From Hyparrhenia diplandra (Eukaryota > Streptophyta > Magnoliopsida > Poales > Poaceae), in contig JADLZK010004662.1 of the NCBI GenBank assembly GCA_015847255.1, forward strand, positions 558,001 through 622,000: a stretch of 64,000 nucleotides of DNA, written 5' to 3'. The notes under the pieces are model-generated. The model searched no databases and was not told where the DNA came from. It was given only the letters and a program-made list of their open reading frames with translations. Every line of letters begins with the position of its first letter. Within the stretch, counting starts at the first letter, position 1. This document shows positions 33,375 to 43,563 of the stretch, one piece after another. The translations under genes were made by a program, and so were the position numbers.

Positions 33375-34935
33375 TTGAGAGAATTACGGGATATGCTTGA
33401 ATCTTTGGGGAAAGATATAACAAAATATGGTCTCGCCACCAATTTCGATATGGGCCCAAGAACCGTTGACATAATGAAGGAGGTTAGACAGAAAGCGAGA
33501 GTGTCCCGTAGACCAAGAACACTTAGACATCTTTCATTCTCTAAACAAGGAACAAAGAGAATGGTTTGATGAAATCATTGAGCATGTCCTTACCAAGAAA
33601 AGCCAAGTTTTTTTTTTTGTAGATGGGCCAGGAGGCACGGGCAAGACGTTCTTGTACAAGGTGCTACTTGCTAGAGTTCGGTCCGAAGGATTAATAGCCA
33701 TTGCAATAGCCACATCCGGTATAGCAAAGATCAATATTGCCACGGAGGGACGACCGCACACTCTAGGTTTGGAATCCCAATTAAAATTGATGACACCACA
33801 ACATGCAAATTTACAAAGCAAAATCCAAGTGGAGATCGATGCGTAGGGCCTCATTGATTATTTGGGATCAAGTGACAATGACTAAGCGTCGGTGCATCGA
33901 GTGTCTTGATAGGTCCCTACGAGGGATATCATGGAATGTACTTTTCCATTTGGAGGCAAGATCATGGTGTTTGGTGGAGACTTCCGACGAGGTCCTACCG
34001 GTGGTTCCACGTGGCACAAGAGCGGAGGTTACCGATACTATTGTGCAAAGATCCTATTTGTGGCCCCAAATAAGGAAGATTAGGTTGACACGTAACATGA
34101 GAGCCTGATCGACCCTTGGTTTTTTCGAAAGTACCTACTATGGATTGAAATGGGACCGAGGAAACGATAGGAGATGATTATGTTATTTGCCGGATGACAT
34201 TGTGATTCCATATAATGACACCGAGGAGGCAATCAATACACTCATTGAAGCAGTTTTCCATCACTTGAAGAACATGCAACATCGCCCACATACATGAGCT
34301 CGCGGGCTATTTTATCCAATAAAAACGAGCATGTTGATAGCCTCAATTCTATGTTGATTGAGCGGTTTCGAGGCGAGGAAAAGGTTTACAACAGCTTTGA
34401 CACTATTGTTGATGATCCTCAAAATCACTTCCCGTTAGACTTTTTGAACTCGATAACTCCAAATGGCTCGCGCCCCACATGAGCCGAAGCTAAAAATCAA
34501 TCTGTCCCTATAATACTTCTCCGCAATCTTGATCCGAACAATGGCTTGTGCAATGGCACAAGGCTCATGGTCAGACATTTGCAAGACAATGCAATTGATG
34601 CCGAGATCATTGTTGGGCAGCATGTAGGGAAGAGAGTTTTTATACCAAGGCTACCGTTGTCACCCTCGGATGATATTTCTCTTCCTTTTAAGTTCAAGAG
34701 AAAACAATTCCCCTGTGAGATTAAGTTTCGCGAATGACCATAAATAAATCACGAGGGACAAACCATTCCTAATGTTGGGATCTACCTTCCGAGAGCCGTT
34801 GTTCTCGCATGGACGGCTTTACGTTGGTTTGTCAAGAGGGGTGTCAGATCTACAATGAGAATTTTGGCAAAACCAAATGTGGCTTTGGATCCTATAGGGA
34901 AGAGCACGAAGAATATAGTTTACAGAGACGTCTTA
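33375..34935 (+). pseudogene. Helitron Pif1-like helicase region, broken
   Basis: Walker A is VDGPGGTGKTFLY (33619-33657). Walker B reads IIWDQVTMTKR (33857-33889), where the family has DE, so the catalytic glutamate is Gln. Next come MVFGGDFRR-like (about 33965), LPVVPRGTRAEVTD and KIRLTRNMRA (to about 34105), MSSRAILSNKNEHVDSLNSM (34294), DFLNSITPNGSRP, NNGLCNGTRLMVRHLQDNAI (34534) and a terminal HGRLYVGLSRGV-like motif near 34810. The order matches Pif1-family helicase motifs. At least four frame changes and a stop in the FAMTINKS region show inactivation. 34940-35330 continues as degraded C-terminal sequence. Confidence 0.92.
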
Positions 34936-35332
34936 AATTGGTGATCAACGGTATGTATACTCAATGAGCCTTCTCAAAAGCAGCTTCCATTCATCAATAA
35001 TTCTGAAATATTTCGTTGACTCACTTGGTGTGAAGAAAAATCTAATCTTGTCAAGGTCTTAATGCCACGTAAATATTTCAGGGTTCCTAACATCAAGAAC
35101 AAAGTTACAAAAGTACTACTGTTGATCATGTGGGGCGATTATTGCTATACGCCACGTCCGGGAACCAACCGCACTAAGGAGGGAATTCGTGGGTGACATC
35201 TTGACGAAAATAAGCAAAGAATCTTGTGACAAGCTCCCCGAAGATATTCAATCCTTGATCAACAAATTAGATACAATGTAATTTACATGTTTATATTTTA
35301 CCGAAATACACAAGCAAGTATCAAAATCAGGA

Positions 35333-35379
35333 ACAATACCGGTTTAAACCGTGATGCGTTAGCACGTGCATTATACTAG
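35333..35379 (+). terminator. Helitron 3' terminal hairpin and CTAG end
   Basis: CGTG-ATGCGTTAG-CACG can fold as a short stem, ten to thirteen bases before CTAG at 35376-35379. It is the replication/transposition termination signal of Helitrons. T at 35380 is host sequence. Confidence 0.85.
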
Positions 35380-35580
35380 TGTATATATGAGAACAGATGT
35401 TGTTCTTTGTATCCATATGAGACGTGCCAAAAAATAAAGAGTACGAAAAGTGTTCGAGAACCATATACTAATGGTAATACTTTTGGGATGTAATACAGAC
35501 CTGAACAATCAAAAAAATTTAAGCATATATATATCTACTTGTGAGCGTATCACTAAGTACATGGGTAGTACTATTATGTA

Positions 35581-35840
35581 CTCCCTCCGTTCGTAAGACA
35601 TGCAATTCTCGCTTCCCGATAAGTCAACGTTTTCAAATTACCGACAATTATATATTAAAATATATAAATATTTATACTAAATAATTAGTACCATTGGAAA
35701 GATATTTAAGTCTAGATTTTTAATAAATTTATTTGGAGACATAAATGTTGCACGTAATTTCTATAAACCTAGTCAAAGTTAAAAAGTTTGGCCAAGACAC
35801 GCTTCATATAGTTGCAAGCTTTCTAGCAGAATGGAGGGAG
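35581..35840. mobile_element. Stowaway-type MITE, copy B
   Basis: Orthologue of the MITE at 242-499: starts CTCCCTCCGTTCG, ends AGAATGGAGGGAG, with TA at 35579-35580 and 35841-35842. Its presence in both copies dates it before the duplication. Confidence 0.95.
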
Positions 35841-36766
35841 TATTCTGCAAAAAGTTATGTCCATCTATAATAGAAAAATCTGACTAAAAAGCAATTTATG
35901 AATGTATAGGTTCATATCGATAACACCATGGAGGATCTAACAAGGTGCAAGCATGATGAAGACAACAAGATGGACCTTGCAACTAAGTCCTATGGGGCTG
36001 TACAAACTCTGAAAACTACGTATCATCAACTACCTTGAGGACATCATCAAAGCTGGTGGGTGATTATACTGACCCAACTCGAAAAATCAGGAGCCTCAGA
36101 TAGTATGCAAGACCTACAGCAAAAACTTTCTGTATCCGCCAGAGTTCCATCGATCATCTCCAACACTATCTTTCCAAACAAAAATGTTAACAATAGAGGA
36201 AATGTCATTTGAAGAGCTTGCCCAGCATTGCAGTGCAGTACAATGTGAAGATGACAATTTGTGGCATAAATTGCAGATAAAATTTTGAGCCAAGAACTAA
36301 GTAAATACAAAAGTGTGTATGCATCTTTTATTTACTGATAGTGCTGCATGAGCTCCTTTTGGTAGCCTTGCGTGCAGCCGGTGCTCCATTTCTATTTTCA
36401 CCGCTTTGCTGCCAACAAAGCAGCGAATGAATTTTCATGATTTGTTCTTAATTTTCAAGATTTTTAACGCATTATACAGGTTTTTTGGTTCGCCCATGAT
36501 AATGCTAGTATAATGCGTTGCATACCAAAAGAATTTGTCAACAAAGTATGTTGCACTACTGGAAAACAGGGGTTTGCCAAGTGCCCCACATTTGGCAAGG
36601 GCAATATATCGGGCACTAGGCAAAGAAGTGATATGCCGAGTGCCCAGCCCAAAGACACATGGCAAAGATACGGCACTCAGCAATGGATCTCTTTGCCGAG
36701 TATTGTGGGCAGGCACTAGACAAAGGATTTTTTGCCGAGTGCCGAATCTGGACACTCGGCAAAGAA

Positions 36767-37583
36767 CACTAGTACCGAATTGTTTTGAGGTGACGGCGGA
36801 TTACATTTTGCGTGGCGGGCTTGCACTGCCGTCGAGCATGAAAGGTCATGCAAAATGGATGAATTATCGTGGCGGGCGACAAGCGCCCGCCACGGTTAAT
36901 AAAAATTAAAAAGCCCGAGCCTAGTGCCGCCAAACGGGCCCGACACTGAAGCCCAGTTCGCGGCCACCGCCACGGCCGGGCTGAATCCGCACCGAGCCGC
37001 CGCGGGTGGCACGCCCGGCCGCCGAGTCGGCCTTCAGGGCCCTTCGCCGCCCGCCGACGCACCGATCTGCGCTCGAGATGCGCGACCGCTGATCTTGTCG
37101 CCACCACCACGGAGGTTGGGGAGGGGGTGTTGCGCAGCCCGGCCTCCACTAACGGCGAGATCCGCCCTCGCCGCCGCCGCATGGATCCACCGTCGTCGAT
37201 CGATCCGCCGCTCCATCTGCCCGTGACCAGCCGGAACCGCCGGATTCGCCACCTCCATGCCATCACAGTCGACCGATCCGCCGCTCCATGCCGCCGAGCC
37301 GCAGGAACCGCCGATCCGCCGCCTCCATGCCGTCGGACGCCGGGAACCGCCGGATCCGCCGCCGCTAAGGGATCCGCCTCCATGCCGGGATCCGCCCGCC
37401 GCCGCGAGAGTGGGAGGGAGGGAGGAGGATGGCGACCCGGTGGAGAGTGGAGAGAGTGGGAACAAGGGGAGGTTGCGCCCTGCCGGGTGAGAGGAGAGAG
37501 TCACACAGAGAGAGAGAGGAAAGGGAGTCGGGTGAGAGGAGAGGGAGTCGGAGTGAGGCGAGTGCCCCTAAACCCTAACTACG

Positions 37584-37620
<37 letters not shown>

Positions 37621-37849
37621 AAAGATGATATCGGGCCTCGTGCGGGTGCATTGGGCCTCTTCATTTTCCGTGGCGAGCCCTTTTAAGACGCCCGCCCACG
37701 GTAAAATGATTTAGTGCGAGCACTATTGCCCGCCACGGAAAAAAAAATGCCCGCCACGGAAAATCGGCCCGATTTTGTGGTGGCAAACTCAACGCCAAAT
37801 CACGCAAAATATTGGGTAGTGTCACGTAAAATCATTTAAATTATTGGTG
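36767..37849. mobile_element. Non-autonomous CACTA element, 1083 bp
   Basis: Starts CACTAGTACCGAATTG and ends AAATTATTGGTG, a degenerate TAGTG. The target duplication is GAA at 36764-36766 and 37850-37852. Subterminal GCCCGCCACGG/CCGTGGCGGGC repeats identify it as the same family as the element at 590-1443. The centre is GC-rich with GA-rich stretches (37480-37560) and no transposase. Confidence 0.9.
37587..37617. repeat. (TA)n microsatellite
   Basis: About fifteen TA dinucleotides inside the CACTA element, preceded by CCCTAAACCCTAA (37566-37578). Confidence 0.9.
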
Positions 37850-38231
37850 GAAGCGCTCTTTACCGAAAGTGTCTACTTGGCGGCACTTTCAGAAAATACG
37901 ATTTTTTGGTTTGCCTGTGATAACGCTAGTATAATGCGTTGCATACCAAAAGGATTTGTCAACAAAGCCGTAGCGTTAACGGATGTACTATGAATTAATC
38001 AAACTTCAGTACCAGCAAACCAAAACCAGCACTTCATTGGCACTTCGTGCAAATGTGATCTGAATATTATAATCGATCACACTGAGTGTGCAATTATTTG
38101 GTGTGTTTTGCACATAATATAAAAGTGTAGATTTCTGCTTTTACCATGAACCCCAATATATCGAGTTGGTTCATCAAGCTTGAGTTCGGTTGGACATGTA
38201 TTTTGTTGATTTCTCATCTAGCAATAGATTT

Positions 38232-39432
38232 TGTGGGACATAGATATTCCGGACTAGAGTCAATCATCCTAATCCGTCCCCAACCATTAGAAGGACGTGC
38301 TTTCGTTAGCCATGGGGACGATACTGGCGACTTAAAGCCGAGACCGGCTGCCGAGTATCCCCATCTCGGACGAGACTTCGCGGGATGGAAAGGCCCAGGG
38401 GGGAGCTCGAGCCCGTCCCGGGAAAGTTCCCCGTCTCGAGCGAGCTCCCCGAGGAGCGCATGGATATGACGAGCTCGCCTGGCGGCGAGCTCCTTTCCGT
38501 TCGGACGAGCTCCGAGCGCCAAATCCGAGACGATCGGGGAGAACTGAATCCAAGAACGGATAGGACCCCGGCATCATAGCTACACGGCGGCGCCGCTAGA
38601 TCTACAACCCAGATTTGGCGTACGAGGGACCGTCGGACGCGAGGCACTGGAGCCGTTGGTCCACGCCTGGCAACGACAAGCACAAGAGACAACCACAACG
38701 CGACAAGGATGACCTCGACTCGACAAAGTCGAGCCTACATCGAGCCTCCGCCACACGTTTTCCCGTGATCCTGGGCACGAGCATTTAAGGCGAGGCAAGA
38801 TTCGATGATCTCGCCCCACAGTAATCCCGGCTACAGGCTCTGACGGCGCAGACGCAAAGAAGTACGACCGGCGGCGGGCGAGCTCATTGTCCCCTTCTAC
38901 GCCGACCGACGAGCCCGAGCTCGTCGCCCTCGCGCATACTACCGACGGATACGGAGCTCACTATTCTACCCACGGCCGACCGGCGAGCATGCCCGGAAGT
39001 AGGCGGCGCCGCGCCACAAGACGCCGACATCCCAAGATGTCCGACATTGCGGGGAACTCTTCTTCTCGACCCCCCAAAACTTGTATTCCTTCCATTCTAG
39101 GTCCCCGCTCTATGATTCCCGTGAGCCCCCTTGCCACTATAAAAGGGAGGGCTCCACATTCCGGGAGAGGGCAAGCCTCTTGCACACCCGAAAGCACACA
39201 CACACACATCGGCCGATTCACTCATCACATTGAGACTTGGGAGCTCATCTCCCTCTCGCCCGCCTTTGTATTCGCCCGTCACGAGCCGTTTTGAGCTCCC
39301 GATAGTGCCACACTTTGGACTAGGGTGCTCGATTGTCTCGAACCAAGATAAATCACCGTGTCATTGTTCTTGAGCGAGGCCATCGTTGTATCACATTAGC
39401 CGACGGGTTACCGTGGACCCGGGTATACATCA
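38232..39432 (+). repeat. Gypsy 5' LTR
   Basis: TGTGGGACATAGATATTCCG to GTATACATCA, 1201 bp. It aligns with the 3' LTR (57991-60672 minus its insert) in blocks such as TTAGCCATGGGGACGATAC, ACAACCACAACGCGACAAGG and CACCGTGTCATTGTTCTTGA. GAGCTC occurs about ten times. Confidence 0.93.
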
Positions 39433-39465
39433 TTTACGTTGGCGCGCGCGGTAGTGGGCCCCAGT
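39433..39465 (+). promoter_or_regulatory. Probable primer-binding region
   Basis: TTGGCGCGCGCGGTAGTGGG starts seven bases after the LTR end, the position and style (TTGGCGCC...) of tRNA primer sites in many grass Gypsy elements. The tRNA is not assigned. Confidence 0.55.
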
Positions 39466-39976
39466 GTGACGCTTCGCCACTTCGATGGCTTCCTTCACCA
39501 CCGGCCCGACGTCCGCGCACCGATGCGCCGACCCCTCGGACTTCGGCCGGCACTAGCTCCGAGGGCTCCCTCGTCGGAGCCACCTTCCCTCCCTGGTGGT
39601 GCGATGACGCCCGCCCGCCCGTGACGCCGCCGACGCCGTACCGGGCACGCCCGCCGGATTCGACTCCTCCGCCCCATTGAGCCCTCGTCACGAGCGGCGG
39701 CCGACCACTTCTTCTCGTCGCCATCGCGACCGCTCCCCGACATCTCCCCGAGCCGACCAGAGAGCTTCACACGTCACCTTCTCCACCGCCAATGTCGCCC
39801 CGCAAGACGGGCAGAGCCGGCTTCCTCGACGAGTTCTCGCGGCCTATGACGATATGTACCCGCAGCGGACAACTCTTCTTGCCCGAAGTATGGCATCGAG
39901 CCCGAGCGACGGCCTTCGAGGCCGCGCCGGGCGCCTTTGAGCCTAGGGCAGGTCGACCCCACACGCAAAGTGCTAC

Positions 39977-41363
39977 ATGTGCCCGACGCTGACGGCGCCG
40001 GCGGCACGCCACTGGCGCCGAGGACGAGTCCTCCCAAAGACACCCCGGCCGCACCTCGGTCGACTCGATGGCTCGCTCAACCCGGCCCCCAAGCGGCGCA
40101 CGAGCGGCCCCGATGAGCTCGAGGAGGCCGACGTGAGATCGCTACAGAACGTGACGCCCTCCTCGAGGAGGGGGTCGCCGACTAAAAGCGAAGCTCGAGG
40201 ATGGGAGATGCGACGCCGCATCGACGAGGCCGATGACCTCCCGCCGCCTCGGCGCGACACTGTAACCTCGCCGCGGCCACTGAGCTCCCTCCATGAGCTC
40301 CCCGAGCCCGAGGCACCGCAGGCCCGAAGGCTCCACCAACTGCGCTCCCTCATCGAGAGAGTCGCGAGCGCCAGTGGAGAGCTCGAGTCGCATAGACGCC
40401 TCCGGGAAGAGCACATGAGGCCTCCTCCAACCAAAGGCCAACCGAGGAGAGTCCCTCAAGGTGTCCACGCCGCCGACGACGGGAGAGAACCGGACGCCCG
40501 ACACCTCGACGCACGACGACGCCGGAGGCTGGCGGGGGCGCCGCACGCCCGCCCGCAACCGGGTCGCGACGACAGACGAGACGACGACCGCCCGCCCAGT
40601 CCCACAAAGAAGAGGAGGTGGCCGGCGACACGCCGTGAGGACCGGGCAGCCTCATCCCCACCCTCGAGGTCGAGGCTGAGCGAGCTCTCCTTCACATCGC
40701 GATGCTCGAGCTCGAGGCGGAACACGAGGGCGAGCTCCACCCCCGGGACGGAGGCCCCGGTGTTCGACGCCCGTTCACGACGCGCCGTTCCTCGCGCGCG
40801 AGCCCCAGGCCTCCTCCCGAAGTACAACTGGGAGACGGACCCCGGCGTCTGCTTCGAAGATTACCGCCTCAAGGCGTGTCGAGGTGGGAAGCCGACGACG
40901 AGCTCTTCATCATCCTCGCAACCTCTATTCCTCCTCGACACCGGCCGCTCCCGGCTCGAGCACCCGCCCGCAGTATGATCGACAACCGGGCGGGCGCGAC
41001 GCGATGTCTTCGCTGGTAACTTTGGACTGGGACCTACTCGCGCCCGAAAGCAACACGTGGGACCTCCGCGGCTGCAAGCAAATGAGGAACGAGAGCTCGC
41101 ACATTACATCCGGTGCTTCTCCAGCTCGCAACGAGCTCACCGACGCCACCGACGCAGAGATCATCACCGCCTTCACCTTTGGCACGACCGCGAGACGCTC
41201 ATCCGAGAGCTCGACGCCGCAAGCCCAAGATCTGAAGGACCTCCTCGACCGCCACGAACCACGCCGGGTGAGAGGCTATCTCCGCAGCCCCTCCACTCGC
41301 ACCACCACGCAAGGGCAAGGAGAAGGCCACCGAGCGGAGGCGTGGGAAGGCTCGTGCTCGTGA
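39977..41363 (+). pseudogene. Gypsy gag (frameshifted)
   Basis: The upstream part (39977-40780) is charged, low-complexity leader and N-terminal gag-like sequence. The capsid-like core begins PKYNWETDPGVCFEDYRLKA (about 40827), shifts frame and continues NTWDLRGCKQMRNES (about 41050), then HYIRCFSSSQR-like and ATDAEIITAFTFGTT (about 41148-41190) and ETLIRELDAASPRS. This follows the gag order of Tat-type elements. Its role would be assembly of the particle around element RNA. At least three frame changes are needed to join the pieces, so it is inactive. Confidence 0.82.
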
Positions 41364-41579
41364 CCCAAAAAAGAAGAACAAGGGCAAGCGCCGGCGGGCG
41401 GCGAGGATGACTTGCCGCGGCCGCCGAAAAGAAGAAGCCGGGTGCCAAGGTCGCTAAGCCCTGCTCCAAGGACTTCAGAAGAAGCTCGACCCGCCCGCCC
41501 CCAACCACGAGGGCCCTGGCAAGCACAAGCTCAGTGGACCGCAGTCCTCGCGGAAGTTTGTAGCCTACATAGGGGAAGG

Positions 41580-42200
41580 AGAGGTCATGCGGTGACGAGC
41601 ACCACGATGGCGAGCTCGACGGCCAAGCGCGACAAGGACGTCTTCTTCGAGGATCTGCGCCGCCAACGCCATCTTGGCGCCCACCGGGCCGACGAGTCCA
41701 AGCACCACCGTGGGCTCCCAGCAGCGCGAAGTCCTCTTCACCGAGCCCGCAAAGACCCTCCTACCTCAAGTGGTCCGAGGCCCCGATCACCCTTCGACAA
41801 GAAGGACCACCCCGCACGTCCCACATCCGGAGGTTCCTCTCGTCGCCGATCCCATAGTCGGCACCAAGCGCCTCAAGAAGGCACCGATGGATCGCGGAAG
41901 CACGGCTCCTCCTCCCCACGTCGACACCATGGAGGCTCTTGGCACGCCGAGCTCGTCTCCGACCCTCTCACGGACCCCATCCCTGGTAGTGCGTAAGCAA
42001 GGCGTTCCGCCGGCTGGATCCTCCCACTTCTTTACGACCCGAACAACTTCCGCAAGGGAAGTGCTCACCGGCGTTCCCGTATAAGAGCGCCTTACTATGC
42101 CCCGTTAGCGCCGCTACGCCTAAGTTCATGGTCGCTCCCAACTACACGTACCTCAAGCTCAAGATCCGGCCAGCGGGCGTGATCACCGCCAACTCCACCT
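41580..42200 (+). pseudogene. Gypsy aspartic protease region (degenerate)
   Basis: The frame 41674-42084 includes HPEVPLVADPIVGTKRLKKA followed by PMDRGS at the place of the family's (L/V)(M/I)DGGS. The catalytic D is present but the following Gly is Arg. At about 42105-42190 another frame reads KFMVAPNYTYLKLKI-like sequence, then a stretch leading to RT. This is the typical protease-RT linker of RIRE2-like elements. Confidence 0.72.
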
Positions 42201-42599
42201 TCGAGCGCCTTCAATCGCGACAAGGAGGCGCCGTGCGGTCTGCACGCCGACGCCCTCATCGAATCGAGAAGCTCATCCCGAGATGCTAGCGGTGCGCTGA
42301 AGGACTCCGCCCGAAGTTGAAAAAGGCCGCGGCCAGCGTCCAAGAAGGTGGCGAGCTCCTCCGTTGAGCTCGAAGGCGTGCGATCCTTCGAGCCGGACGA
42401 AGACGCCAAGGCGGTGAAGGTCGACGAGGAGGACGCACCATCCGCGTTGGTGCCAAGCCTCTCCAAAATAGGAAGCGAGCTCGTCGACTTCCTCCGCGAA
42501 CCTCGACGTATTAGCGTTGGAGACCCTCGGACATGCATACCGAGGGAAAGTCGCCGAAAGCACTCCTTAAACATCAAGCCCGGTTCTCGCCGGTGAAGG

Positions 42600-43563
42600 G
42601 GCCGACTTCGACGCTTCGACGACGAGAGGCCGGCGGCAAGCAATCGCCGAGGAAATAGATAAGCTCTTAGCGGCGGGCTTTGTTAAGGAGGTGTATCATC
42701 CCGAGTGGATAGCCAACCCGTACTAGTTAAGAAGAAGAATGGGAAATGGAGAATGTGTGTTGATTATAATGAGTCTCAACGGGGCATGCCCGAAGGATCC
42801 GTTTTCCTTTGCCGCAAGATCGACCAAATCGTTGACTCCACCTCTAGGTGCGAGACACTCATTTTCTTGACGCATACCAGGCTATCATCAAACCCGATGA
42901 ACGAGCTCGATCGCCGCCACCTCCTTCATTACTCCCTTCTAAGGCTCGCACACGTAAGTATGCCTTTCGGGCTAAAAACGCCGGCCCACTTTTGAGAGGT
43001 GCATGCGCAAAAGTCTTCAAGGAGCTTCTTGAAAGCGCGTGTAGAGACATACGTTGATGACATCGTAGTCAAGACAAAGCGCCGCAGAGAACTCGCCCCC
43101 GACCTCAAAGAAGTCTTCAAAGAAGTTTCGTGAGTTCTGTGGTAAAGCTCAACTCAAAATGCGTGTTCTGAGTCCCCCGAGGAAAGCTCCCGGGCTTCAT
43201 CGTGTCCGAGCGCGCAGATCGAGGCCAACCCCGAGAAGGTCGAGGCCATCCGCAACATGGGCCCCATCAAGAGTGTCAAGAACGCATACGGCTTACAGCG
43301 GGGGTGCTTGGCCGCCCTCGCCAGATTCATTGCCGGCTAGGTGAACGAAGTCTCCGCTATACAAGCTCTTGAAGAAGTCGAGTGTTTTCGCCTCGACCAG
43401 CCCGAGGCCGATCCCGCGCCGACTCTGCGAAAGAGCTCTTGACGAACCCGCCCCATACTCACCCCCGCCCGAAGAGCCTCGGCGAACCAATCTTGTTGTA
43501 CATCGCGGCCACCTCACAGTGGTGAGCACGGTCCTCGTAGTCGAAAAGGGAGGAAGAAGGTCA
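42600..43563 (+). pseudogene. Gypsy reverse transcriptase and start of RNase H (broken)
   Basis: Motifs in order: GFVKEVYHPEW (about 42680), NPVLVKKKNGKWRMCVDY (about 42718), then after degradation KIDQIVDSTSRCETL (about 42818), FLDAYQ-like, VSMPFGLK with a damaged NAGATY, and the YVDDIVVK box in a shifted frame near 43045-43080. The connection domain and start of RNase H follow: VVSTVLVVEKGGRR at about 43520-43561. The frame is then cut by the foldback at 43564 and resumes at 50466. YVDD lies in another frame from the fingers, so there is no functional product. Confidence 0.9.

Larger units (their letters stand above)
27267..35379 (+). mobile_element. Helitron, 8.1 kb, autonomous type but degenerate
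   Basis: The 5' end is TCTCTACTATAATG and the 3' end is a hairpin (CGTG 35350-35353 with CACG 35363-35366) followed by TATACTAG. It is inserted between A (27266) and T (35380), as Helitrons require. Copy A positions 44 and 45 show the uninterrupted A/T site, confirming both ends. It encodes plus-strand RepHel-type sequence: N-terminal exons, Helitron_like_N, HUH Rep and Pif1-like helicase. Many frameshifts and stops make it non-autonomous now. Confidence 0.95.
36554..37890. mobile_element. CACTA remnant (TTTGCCGAG family), interrupted
   Basis: Begins CACTACTGGAAAACAGGGG with TTTGCCGAGT / ACTCGGCAAAG repeats. A second CACTA is nested at 36767-37849. Removing it restores CTCGGCAAAGAAGCGCTCTT across the join, consistent with family sequence. 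No clear opposite TAGTG end remains. Confidence 0.8.
36480..37967. repeat. Pair of 67-bp direct repeats, copy B
   Basis: 36480-36546 and 37901-37967 correspond to the copy A pair at 7368-7435 and 7611-7678 and flank the same CACTA remnant. Confidence 0.8.

Noticed and set aside
37566..37578. CCCTAAACCCTAA as telomeric repeat
   Set aside because: Under two units, inside a CACTA element; chance or a telo-box-like word.
37817..37821. TAGTG as the right end of the CACTA starting at 36767
   Set aside because: Flanking triplets do not match there. Using 37849 gives a GAA duplication, longer inverted-repeat agreement and a sensible repaired host sequence.
39434..39976. Short ORFs between the Gypsy 5' LTR and gag
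   Set aside because: Leader region with low-complexity translations. No evidence of an independent gene.
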